Shown: piece by piece, positions 8,498 through 15,713 of the stretch
How the letters are laid out: every line of letters begins with the position of its first letter
Numbering within the stretch: the stretch's first letter is position 1
NCBI GenBank assembly: GCA_020344415.1
Contig: CP070825.1
Location: forward strand, 402,525-434,883
DNA length: 32,359 nucleotides
Direction: 5' to 3'
DNA from: Candidatus Aminicenantota bacterium
Lineage (GTDB): Bacteria > Acidobacteriota > Aminicenantia > Aminicenantales > Aminicenantaceae
The notes under the pieces: generated by a model
Told to the model about the DNA's origin: nothing
Database searches by the model: none
What the model saw: only the letters and a program-made list of their open reading frames with translations
Position numbers and translations under genes: made by a program

Positions 8498-8655
8498 GTA
8501 ACTTTAGATTTATAAGTCGAAATTAGGGTAAGATCCAGCTCCAAAACATCTGGATTTTTCCTGTAATAATCCTGAAGATACCCATCCAGGCCATCAAGCC
8601 CGGTTTCCTCTTTCCACTGTCTCATTAGAGCTGGATGTCTGGCAAGAATAACTTC
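8494..8655 (-). pseudogene. possible 3' remnant of an unrecognised gene
   Basis: The minus strand is open for 53 codons ending at a stop at 8496-8494, reading EVILARHPALMRQWKEETG, then LDGLDGYLQDYYRKNPDVLE, then LDLTLISTYKSKVT. The composition looks protein-like and helical, but there is no plausible start or ribosome binding site, and a stop lies in frame a few codons upstream. I do not recognise the family. The rest of the 378-base gap between 8394 and 8771 holds the two predicted promoters and a dyad. Confidence 0.3.
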
Positions 8656-8671
8656 ATTTTTTTGAAAAAAA

Positions 8672-8699
8672 TTGATTTTTCAAGAGATTTATATATAGT
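8672..8699 (+). promoter_or_regulatory. possible promoter of the hydroxyproline dehydratase operon
   Basis: TTGATT at 8672-8677 and TATAGT at 8694-8699 are separated by 16 bases. The start site would fall near 8706, giving a leader of about 65 bases before the ATG at 8772. The surroundings are very AT-rich, which raises the chance of a coincidental match. Confidence 0.4.
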
Positions 8700-8732
8700 A
8701 GCTGTATAAAAAAATATGGGATGAAAAATCAT

Positions 8733-8746
8733 GGGGCACATGTCCC
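8733..8746. promoter_or_regulatory. GGGGCA-CA-TGTCCC dyad upstream of the hydroxyproline locus
   Basis: An imperfect inverted repeat GGGGCA/TGTCCC (one G/T mismatch) lies between the predicted promoter and the start at 8772. Its place in the leader would fit an operator or small hairpin. A single site without a second copy is weak evidence. Confidence 0.25.
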
Positions 8747-8771
8747 GATTAAAGGATAAAAAAAGACTGAG

Positions 8772-9800
8772 ATGCTGAAAAATTGGAAACCTCCAAAAGA
8801 TTGGAAAGCAATCCAGACTATTGATGCCCATGCCGCAGGAGAGCCATTGAGGATAATCACTCAAGGCATAGAAAAAATACCTGGAGATACGATTCTGGAA
8901 AAACGGCGCTACGCTCAGAAAAACCTAGATTACCTGAGGCGAGGATTAATCTGGGAACCCCGTGGCCATGCGGATATGTATGGAGCAATCCTCACAGAGC
9001 CGGTGACTCCAGACGGCGATCTGGGTGTGCTTTTCCTTCACAATGAAGGATTCAGCACTATGTGCGGACATGGCATCATTGCCTTGACAACTGTTGTATT
9101 GGATAAAGGAAAAAATGTAAAAGATCCACCAGATCCAGTGCTCCGCATCGATACCCCTGCAGGAAGGATAATAGCTACAGCACACAGGGAAAAAGGACGG
9201 GTCAAAAGCGTTTCCTTCTTGAACGTACCTTCATTTGTTTACAAAAAAGGTCAGGTAGTTCAAGTTGAGGGAATCGGACCTATTCGGTATGACGTGGCTT
9301 TTGGAGGAGCCTTTTATGCGTTCTGCAGTGCCGAAGAGCTTGAGGTTGGTCTGCAGCCTAAAGATTTTCATCGACTGATAGATTATGGAAAACGCATCAA
9401 GAGCGCTGTAATGAAGAGTTTGCCTATTGAGCATCCTTTCGAAAAAGAATTAGGCTTTCTATACGGAACAATTTTTATCGGGAAACCTGCAGTTCCAGAA
9501 CATCACAGCCGGAATGTTTGCATATTTGCCGAAGGCGAGGTTGATAGGTCTCCGACAGGAACCGGTGTGAGTGCGCGAGCGGCTATTCATTATGAAAGGG
9601 GAGAACTGGCTCTCGAGAAACAGATTGTCGTAGAGAGTATTTTGGGAACCTGTTTCTCGGTTCGAGCTACTAAAACCCTAAAGTTTGGCCCTTATGAAGC
9701 TGTCATCCCTGAGGTCACAGGGGATGCTTTCATTGTCGGACAGAATACATTCTTGTTTGACCCGGAAGATCCGCTTCGAAATGGATTTATCCTGCGCTGA
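8772..9800 (+). CDS. proline racemase superfamily; probable trans-3-hydroxy-L-proline dehydratase
   Basis: 342-residue member of the proline racemase superfamily. The first catalytic cysteine is present in STMCGHG (C98). At the second catalytic position the usual Cys of DRSPCGTG is replaced by Thr (T262 in DRSPTGTG). In this superfamily Cys/Cys pairs are proline racemases and 4-hydroxyproline epimerases, while the Cys/Thr pair is characteristic of trans-3-hydroxy-L-proline dehydratase, which forms pyrroline-2-carboxylate. IQTIDAHAAGEPLRI near the N terminus and the FGGAFYAF segment are also family motifs. No signal peptide, so cytoplasmic. The ribosome binding site is weak (AAAGGA near 8752). 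An SDR gene starts 60 bases downstream. Family is certain; the dehydratase call rests on the Thr. Confidence 0.82.
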   Translation: MLKNWKPPKDWKAIQTIDAHAAGEPLRIITQGIEKIPGDTILEKRRYAQKNLDYLRRGLIWEPRGHADMYGAILTEPVTPDGDLGVLFLHNEGFSTMCGHGIIALTTVVLDKGKNVKDPPDPVLRIDTPAGRIIATAHREKGRVKSVSFLNVPSFVYKKGQVVQVEGIGPIRYDVAFGGAFYAFCSAEELEVGLQPKDFHRLIDYGKRIKSAVMKSLPIEHPFEKELGFLYGTIFIGKPAVPEHHSRNVCIFAEGEVDRSPTGTGVSARAAIHYERGELALEKQIVVESILGTCFSVRATKTLKFGPYEAVIPEVTGDAFIVGQNTFLFDPEDPLRNGFILR

Positions 9801-9860
9801 GATCAATGCTTTTAAACTTAAGCACTTAATAAATTTTTCAATACTTCAGGAGCAGCAACC

Positions 9861-10649
9861 ATGAGCATAAAAACAAGAATCTTAAACCTTGTTTCCCTTG
9901 AAGGAAAGATAGCCATTATTACTGGGGCAGCATCGGGAATTGGCCTGGGAACAGCAAAACGGCTCGCAGAAGCAGGGGCCTGTGCCGCTCTTTTTGATAT
10001 CGATGAATCTGGAGGGGAAAAAGCAGTTATGGAGATAAAAAATCTCGGGGGTGTGGCAAAATTTTACAGATGTGATGTTACGTCAAGCACAGACTGTAAA
10101 AAAGTGACAGAAGACGTTATGCAAGATTTCAACAGAATAGATATCCTCTTCAACAATGCAGGGATAGTATTGCGTAAGAACATAATTGATTTGAGCGAAG
10201 AAGAATGGGATCGGGTCTTGAAAATCAACCTGAAAGCGATATATTTGCTCTCCCATCATGTGATTCCACACATGATCAAAAACGGCAGAGGAAGCATAAT
10301 TAATACAGGCTCAGGATGGGGACTAAAAGGAGGACCGAATGCTGCCGCCTATTGTGCTTCCAAAGGAGGAGTCGTAAACCTAACACGGGCTATGGCCATT
10401 GACCACGGAAAAGATAATATCCGCGTTAATTGTATCTGCCCTGGGGATATTGACACCCCTCTTCTTCATGGGGAAGCAGCACAACTGGGGGAGGATGAGG
10501 CTAAATTTTTAGAGGAAGCTGCTGATCGGCCTCTGGGACGTGTGGGAGTTCCTGAAGACATCGCGAACGCTGTTCTTTATTTTGCCAGCGATATGTCAAG
10601 CTGGGTCACAGGTTCTGTATTAGTGGTTGACGGAGGCGGATTAGCGTAA
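9861..10649 (+). CDS. SDR family NAD(P)-dependent oxidoreductase
   Basis: 262-residue classical short-chain dehydrogenase/reductase. Seen: TGAASGIG cofactor loop (residues 21-28), an acidic residue after strand beta-2 (LFDID, near 46-48) favouring NAD(H), NNAG at 98-101, catalytic S151 in INTGSGWG, and YxxxK as Y164/K168 in AAAYCASKGG. The C terminus SSWVTGSVLVVDGGGLA is typical. An AGGAG site lies 8 bases before the ATG. It lies between the hydroxyproline dehydratase and the GcvP-like pair on one strand, with short gaps, suggesting a shared transcript. The substrate is not evident; reduction of a hydroxyproline-derived imine or oxidation of a hydroxy acid are both possible, and pyrroline-2-carboxylate reductases usually belong to other families. 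Confidence 0.85.
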   Translation: MSIKTRILNLVSLEGKIAIITGAASGIGLGTAKRLAEAGACAALFDIDESGGEKAVMEIKNLGGVAKFYRCDVTSSTDCKKVTEDVMQDFNRIDILFNNAGIVLRKNIIDLSEEEWDRVLKINLKAIYLLSHHVIPHMIKNGRGSIINTGSGWGLKGGPNAAAYCASKGGVVNLTRAMAIDHGKDNIRVNCICPGDIDTPLLHGEAAQLGEDEAKFLEEAADRPLGRVGVPEDIANAVLYFASDMSSWVTGSVLVVDGGGLA

Positions 10650-10689
10650 CAGAATATAATCATTTAAATTGAAGCGAAGGAGGTTCGTT

Positions 10690-12093
10690 ATGGAAAAAAG
10701 TGAAAAAAAGGTGCACCCCTATATTCCAAATTCGGTATCAGAAGTAAAGGCTGAGATGTTGAAAGAAATAGGAGCAGAAGAAATTGAAGAGCTGTACGAA
10801 GATGTTCCAGAAAATCTGCGGTTTAAGGAAAAGATGGACTTACCAGAAGCCCTGTCCTCTGAGTATGATTTAAAACGGCACGTACGCAGGATTCTTGCCA
10901 AAAATCAAACTTGTGATGAGAATATCAATTTCTTAGGTGGGGGATGCTGGCAGCACTATATCCCTGCAATCTGTGATGAGATAAATCAACGGTCAGAATT
11001 CTTAACAGCCTATGCAGGAGAACCATATGAAGATCATGGAAGATTCCAGGCCCTTTTTGAATACCAAAGTCTGATGGGAGAAATCTTGGAAATGGATGTG
11101 GTGAATGTCCCCACATACGATTGGTGTCAGGCTGCAAGCACTTCTATACGCATGGCTGAAAGAATCACTGGCAGAGGCGAAATCCTTGTTTCTTCTACAA
11201 TCTCTCCAGAAAGGCTCCTGGCCATACAAAATTATTGCCGCCCTGCTCTGACTATTCAAATGATCAAATATAATCCTGAAACCGGACTGATCGACCTTGA
11301 AGATTTGAAATTGAAGATAACATCCAGCACAGCAAGTATATATTTTGAAAACCCTTCCTATCTTGGATTCATAGAGCACCAAGGACAGAAAATTTCTGAT
11401 ATTGCCCATGAGGCCGGAGCTCTATCCATAGTTGGGGTAGATCCGATTTCGTTAGGTGTAATCATTCCTCCAAGTAATTATGGCGCTGACATTGTTTGCG
11501 GGGATATTCAACCGTTCGGTGTACACATGAGCTACGGAGGCGATCATGGAGGATTTATAGCTACTCGGGATGAAGAGAAATTTGTGATGGAATTCCCTTC
11601 CCGCTTGTTCGGAATCACAAAGACATCGGTTGAGGGAGAATACGGCTTTGGGGATGTGGCTTACGACAGAACATCGTTTGGGGTCAGGGAAAAAGGGAAA
11701 GAATTTGTGGGTACGGCTGCAGCATTATGGGGAATCACTGCTGGTGTCTATCTTTCCTTGATGGGGCCCAAAGGAATGCAGGAAATAGGCAAACTTATCA
11801 TGCAGAAGTCACAGTATGCAATGCATAAACTGTCAGAAATCAACGGCATCAAAGCTCCGCGATTCACATCTCCACATTTTAAAGAATTCGTTGTTGATTT
11901 CAGTGATACTGGCATGACAATCGAAAATATCAATACCTCCTTGCGGAAGCACGGGATTTTCGGAGGAAAAGATCTCTCCCAAGAATTCCCAGAGCTGGGA
12001 AATTGTGCATTGTTTTGCGTGACTGAAGTTCACACAAAAGCGGATATCGATCATTTGATTCAAGCATTAAATGATTGCCTGGAAGGAATGTGA
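10690..12093 (+). CDS. GcvPA-like PLP-fold subunit, strongly diverged
   Basis: 467-residue protein homologous to subunit 1 of the two-subunit glycine decarboxylase (P protein). Family framework is clear: HYIPAI, FLTAY, RFQALFEYQSLMGEIL, EMDVVNVPTYD, and the C-terminal GVYLSLMGPKGMQEI. Several stretches that are nearly invariant in true GcvPA differ: TAYTPYQPE is TAYAGEPYE, YDGATA-type is YDWCQA, the FGGP loop is YGGDHGGF, and the REKATSNICTNQ block is REKGKEFVGTAAALWG. The start at 10690 follows AAGGAGGT at 10677-10684; an upstream in-frame TTG at 10669 has no such site. It ends 3 bases before its partner. No gcvT, gcvH or lpd is in the window. It most likely forms a heteromer with the next product; whether it acts on glycine is doubtful. 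Confidence 0.8.
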   Translation: MEKSEKKVHPYIPNSVSEVKAEMLKEIGAEEIEELYEDVPENLRFKEKMDLPEALSSEYDLKRHVRRILAKNQTCDENINFLGGGCWQHYIPAICDEINQRSEFLTAYAGEPYEDHGRFQALFEYQSLMGEILEMDVVNVPTYDWCQAASTSIRMAERITGRGEILVSSTISPERLLAIQNYCRPALTIQMIKYNPETGLIDLEDLKLKITSSTASIYFENPSYLGFIEHQGQKISDIAHEAGALSIVGVDPISLGVIIPPSNYGADIVCGDIQPFGVHMSYGGDHGGFIATRDEEKFVMEFPSRLFGITKTSVEGEYGFGDVAYDRTSFGVREKGKEFVGTAAALWGITAGVYLSLMGPKGMQEIGKLIMQKSQYAMHKLSEINGIKAPRFTSPHFKEFVVDFSDTGMTIENINTSLRKHGIFGGKDLSQEFPELGNCALFCVTEVHTKADIDHLIQALNDCLEGM

Positions 12094-12096
12094 AAA

Positions 12097-13671
12097 ATGA
12101 AAGAAGATAAAAAATATAAGACGAAAAATTTTCATCAGGCGAAATGGGATGAACCCATAATCTTTGAATTGAATAGAAAAGGGGAGAGAGGAATTCTGGT
12201 CCCTAAAGTGGAAAAAGAAATAGAAGACACTGTTGGTGATGGGGTTTCTTCTCTGCCAGACCATATGCGGAGAAAGAAAGCATCCTCACTTCCTGAGGTC
12301 TCTCAAATGAGGGTTCTGAAACATTATCTCCGTTTATCGCAACACTGCCTTGGAGCAGATTTGAACATCGATATTGGGCAAGGAACGTGTACGATGAAAT
12401 ACAGCCCCAAGATTAATGAGGTCCTAACTCGTTCCCCTAAGGTAACTGAACTTCATCCTTTGCAAGACGAGAGCACAGTCCAAGGAGCACTGGAAATTAT
12501 GTATAAACTGGATCTGTTTTTCAGAGAGATATCAGGACTCGACAAATTCTCATTACAGCCAAGCTCTGGTTCTTCGGCTATTTTTGCAATGGCATCTATT
12601 ATTCATGCTTACCATAAATCCAGAGGTGAGTCAGACCAAAGAGATGAAATAATAACAACAATATTCTCGCATCCCTCTGATGCAGCGGCAGCGGCTGTCA
12701 AAGGGTATAAAATAATAACCCTTTACCAGAATGAGGATGGATTACCTGAGATTGAAGCCTTGAAAAAAGCTGTTTCCAACCGAACAGCCGGATTATTGAT
12801 AACAAATCCTGAAGACACCGGAATTTTCAATCCCTGGATAGCAGAATTTACAAGAATTGTTCATGACGCCGGAGGGTTGTGCGGATACGACCAGGCCAAT
12901 GCTAATGGATTACTCGGAATCACACGAGCCCGGGAAGCCGGATTCGACCTTTGCTTTTTTAACCTCCATAAAACTTTCTCAGCACCCCATGGCTGCGGAG
13001 GGCCTGCTTCTGGAGCACTCGGAGTAACCAAAGAGCTTATTGACTTTTTACCAATACCGGTAGTGGAATTTGACGGCAAGAAGCATTTTTTGAAATATGA
13101 CCTCCCCAAAACAATAGGAAAGATAAGGTCATTCTATGGTATCTTCGCGGTCATGGTGAAAGCCTATGCATGGATAATGAGTTTAGGTGCCGAAGGATTA
13201 GAAGAAGCCGCTAACGTAGCGGTCCTGAACAACAATTATATGCTCGAGAATATAAAAAAAATAAAGGGAGCCAGTGCACCCTATGCTAAAGGAAGACATC
13301 GTATTGAACAGGTGAGATACAGCTGGGAGGCAATGACAAAAAATACAGGAGTGACAACAGAAGATGTGACATGCAGAATGGCTGATTTTGGCTTCCATTT
13401 ATGGTCCAGTCATCATCCATTCATAGTTCCTGAGCCTTTTACAATCGAACCCACAGAGTCTTACTCAAAAGATGAGCTGGATGAGTATCTGGCAGGGTTA
13501 AGAACAGTGGCTGAAGAGGCTTATAAAGACGCAGAAAAGGTAAAAAATGCGCCATACAACAGCGTTGTCCATAAAATCGACCACAGCACCCTGGATGACC
13601 CTGAAAAATGGGCTATCACCTGGAGAGCTTATATTAAAAAACAAAATATGGATCAGCGAGATAGAAGCTAA
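12097..13671 (+). CDS. GcvPB-like PLP-dependent subunit, strongly diverged
   Basis: 524-residue homologue of glycine decarboxylase subunit 2, the PLP-carrying chain. The cofactor lysine is K292 in NLHKTFSAPHGCGGP. Other conserved pieces are TCTMKYSPKINEVL, LHPLQDES, ISGLDKFSLQP, HAYHKSRGE and ITNPEDTGIF. Active-site loops differ from standard GcvPB: the AGAHGE loop reads SGSSAI and the SAHGTNPAS loop reads FSHPSDAAA. The chain is somewhat longer than usual, with an extra N-terminal segment of about 85 residues before the homologous region. It begins 3 bases after the GcvPA-like gene, with GGAAGGA upstream, so the two are translationally linked. The fold and PLP dependence are well supported; the reaction is open (decarboxylation, aldol-type or transfer chemistry on an amino acid). 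Confidence 0.8.
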   Translation: MKEDKKYKTKNFHQAKWDEPIIFELNRKGERGILVPKVEKEIEDTVGDGVSSLPDHMRRKKASSLPEVSQMRVLKHYLRLSQHCLGADLNIDIGQGTCTMKYSPKINEVLTRSPKVTELHPLQDESTVQGALEIMYKLDLFFREISGLDKFSLQPSSGSSAIFAMASIIHAYHKSRGESDQRDEIITTIFSHPSDAAAAAVKGYKIITLYQNEDGLPEIEALKKAVSNRTAGLLITNPEDTGIFNPWIAEFTRIVHDAGGLCGYDQANANGLLGITRAREAGFDLCFFNLHKTFSAPHGCGGPASGALGVTKELIDFLPIPVVEFDGKKHFLKYDLPKTIGKIRSFYGIFAVMVKAYAWIMSLGAEGLEEAANVAVLNNNYMLENIKKIKGASAPYAKGRHRIEQVRYSWEAMTKNTGVTTEDVTCRMADFGFHLWSSHHPFIVPEPFTIEPTESYSKDELDEYLAGLRTVAEEAYKDAEKVKNAPYNSVVHKIDHSTLDDPEKWAITWRAYIKKQNMDQRDRS

Positions 13672-13694
13672 GGTAGCAGAAAAGGAACTCTAGG

Positions 13695-15413
13695 ATGAGT
13701 GACGTCCTCAGGCTTATGATTATAGTACTGTACAGCTGGTTAGTTTTAGGTCTAATTTTCATCGGTTCAGGCATCCTCATAAGTCGGATTTTCAGAAGAA
13801 AAATTGAGCAAGAAGAAGACATCCTGAAATTCTTTTGGATTGGGTGGGCGTTTGTCATCCTCATTCTCCAGCTCTGGCATTCACTGTTCCCTGTAAATTG
13901 TTGGATTTTTGTATTCCTCTCCATAACCGGAGCAGTAGGCTTATTATGTTGTTGGAAAGACCTCTTTCGTCTGGTGAAGCGAAATTTACTCAAAATCGGG
14001 ATTTTCCTCTTTATCGTGTTGATGATCGGAACATGGCTTTCAAACAGGGCGGTTTGCTCAGACAAGTTGTATGATACAGGGCTGTATCACCTCAACTCTG
14101 TTCATTGGACAACGACCTGCCCCATAGTACCCGGTCTCGGAAACCTTCATGGTCGTCTTGCATTCAACAACTCATACTTTCTTTATGCAGCCCTGTTAGA
14201 GGTTGGCCCATGGACTCTTAAATCCCAACATCTCTCGGGTGGACTTCTGCTATTGGTTCTTTTTTCCCAGATCCTACTAAGTGTACATAAAATCTTTCAA
14301 GGTAAAAGTGGGATTCAAACTTATCATGTTTTCAACATAATTATATTCACACCGATTCTGATTATGGGATTCAGCGATCACATATCCAGCCTCTCGCCAG
14401 ATCTTCCAATTTTTGTCCTCGGCATTGTTCTATCCTCCTGGTTGTTGGAATTGATTGAAAGCCAAAAGAAAAACTCTCAAGAAAAAGAATTTGCAGTGTT
14501 TTCCATCATAATCATGGCAGTTTTGGGTATTACAATTAAAATAAGCTTTCTCGCTTTTGGGCTGTTCGCAGCACTGACAGCTGCCATTGCAGGTCTCTTT
14601 GATAAGGGAAAACTTCATCATTTCAATCGAAAGAAGATGATCATTTGGAGTGTTATTTGTGCCATGATGTTTTTGGTGCCTTGGGTGGGAAGAGGAGTAA
14701 TCCTGAGCGGCTACATGTTCTATCCCAGCACTATTGCTTCTTTTCCTGTAGAATGGCGCTTGCCAAAACTTGCCGTTGTTGAAGCGGCTAATTGGATTCG
14801 TGGGTGGGCACGCAAACCCAATGTCCACTGGAAAGAAGTCCTTGCAAACTGGGATTGGCTTAAACCATGGGCGAACAGGACACTTAAAGATTACGAGGTT
14901 GTAGTTCCTATGCTCCTCTTGCTTATAGGTTGTATTCTTCTTTTTTGTTCTCGATTCCATCGTATAAAAAAACAGAAAAGCCAACGGAAAAAGTGGCTAT
15001 TCCTGTTTCCTGCGCTTTTTTCCCTTGTGTACTGGTTCTTTACGGCGCCTGCTCTGAGGTTTGCGGGTGCCTGTTTTTGGATTTTAGGAGTGGGAGTCTT
15101 GGTTTTCGGCATTAAAAATTTCAAGCTAAAAAAAACCATGACTCTATGCTTCGCCCTCCTTATTCTTCTCTCCTGGCTCATTCAAGAAAGAAAACATCTC
15201 GGCAAGGATCTGATGAGGTCTAAAGTTTATCCGTTGCGCTACGCTGAACTCAAGAGATTTAAAACGAACTCTGGCCTGATTATCTATGTTCCGAAGAAAG
15301 GAGATCAGTGTTGGAATGGACCTCTGCTTTGTACTCCTTTTCCTAATGGTGCTCTTAGGCTGCGCAAAGAAGGAGATATCAGCAAAGGCTTTGTCCTGGA
15401 TTTAAAAGACTAA
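13695..15413 (+). CDS. polytopic membrane protein, LIC_10190-like, possible glycosyltransferase
   Basis: 572-residue integral membrane protein with roughly ten to twelve hydrophobic segments and no cleavable signal. A large loop after the third or fourth helix contains DTGLYHLNSVHW (about 127-138) and PGLGNLHGRLAFNNSYF (about 146-162). I recognise this pair from the poorly characterised LIC_10190 family of Leptospira and other bacteria, which resembles the GT-C type polyprenyl-sugar glycosyltransferases. The acidic YDTG in the first large loop would suit a GT-C catalytic Asp, but that is inference. It starts 23 bases after the GcvPB-like gene behind AAAGGAA and may be the last gene of that transcript, though a functional link is not evident. 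Confidence 0.65.
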   Translation: MSDVLRLMIIVLYSWLVLGLIFIGSGILISRIFRRKIEQEEDILKFFWIGWAFVILILQLWHSLFPVNCWIFVFLSITGAVGLLCCWKDLFRLVKRNLLKIGIFLFIVLMIGTWLSNRAVCSDKLYDTGLYHLNSVHWTTTCPIVPGLGNLHGRLAFNNSYFLYAALLEVGPWTLKSQHLSGGLLLLVLFSQILLSVHKIFQGKSGIQTYHVFNIIIFTPILIMGFSDHISSLSPDLPIFVLGIVLSSWLLELIESQKKNSQEKEFAVFSIIIMAVLGITIKISFLAFGLFAALTAAIAGLFDKGKLHHFNRKKMIIWSVICAMMFLVPWVGRGVILSGYMFYPSTIASFPVEWRLPKLAVVEAANWIRGWARKPNVHWKEVLANWDWLKPWANRTLKDYEVVVPMLLLLIGCILLFCSRFHRIKKQKSQRKKWLFLFPALFSLVYWFFTAPALRFAGACFWILGVGVLVFGIKNFKLKKTMTLCFALLILLSWLIQERKHLGKDLMRSKVYPLRYAELKRFKTNSGLIIYVPKKGDQCWNGPLLCTPFPNGALRLRKEGDISKGFVLDLKD

Positions 15414-15458
15414 CTCACGCAGCTTATCAGCACTTTTTGTTATGAAACCCTCAGAATC

Positions 15459-15486
15459 TTGACATAGGTCAAAAAAAACTTATAAT
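15459..15486 (+). promoter_or_regulatory. perfect-consensus sigma70 promoter of metYXW
   Basis: TTGACA at 15459-15464 and TATAAT at 15481-15486 match both hexamers exactly, with a 16-base spacer. Transcription would start near 15493, which leaves about 220 bases of untranslated leader before metY. Confidence 0.75.
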
Positions 15487-15492
15487 AAGATG

Positions 15493-15713
15493 AATTCCAA
15501 TGATAAGACATTATAAAAGCCAACCAACAATAAATCACTGCATGATAATGCCATGCCCGGATGCGGGCATTCACAATCCATAAGCCCGTATTCGGGACTC
15601 CCGATTTACTATCCCTGTAATCACGTGCATCCACATTTCTACCAGGAAAAGTGGCTCTGCGAGATATTCGGTTTTAACTCTATTTATAAATTAAGTTTAG
15701 AGGAGGACGAAAC
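15493..15713 (+). promoter_or_regulatory. long structured 5' leader of metY, possible regulatory RNA or embedded REP element
   Basis: A 7-bp hairpin ATGCCCG-GATG-CGGGCAT sits at 15553-15570. A second hairpin CCCG-TATT-CGGG lies at 15585-15596, and its right arm can instead pair with CCCG at 15600-15603 across ACT, giving two mutually exclusive structures. Such switching would suit a riboswitch or attenuator for methionine genes. I could not match it to SAM-I, SAM-II, SAH or T-box consensus features, and no MetJ-type box is evident. Alternatively the palindromes are a REP-like insertion. The ribosome binding site AGAGGAGG is at 15699-15706. Confidence 0.4.

Noticed and set aside
15493..15713. 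SAM-I or T-box riboswitch in the met leader
   Set aside because: I could not find the conserved core sequences of either class; only generic hairpins are visible.
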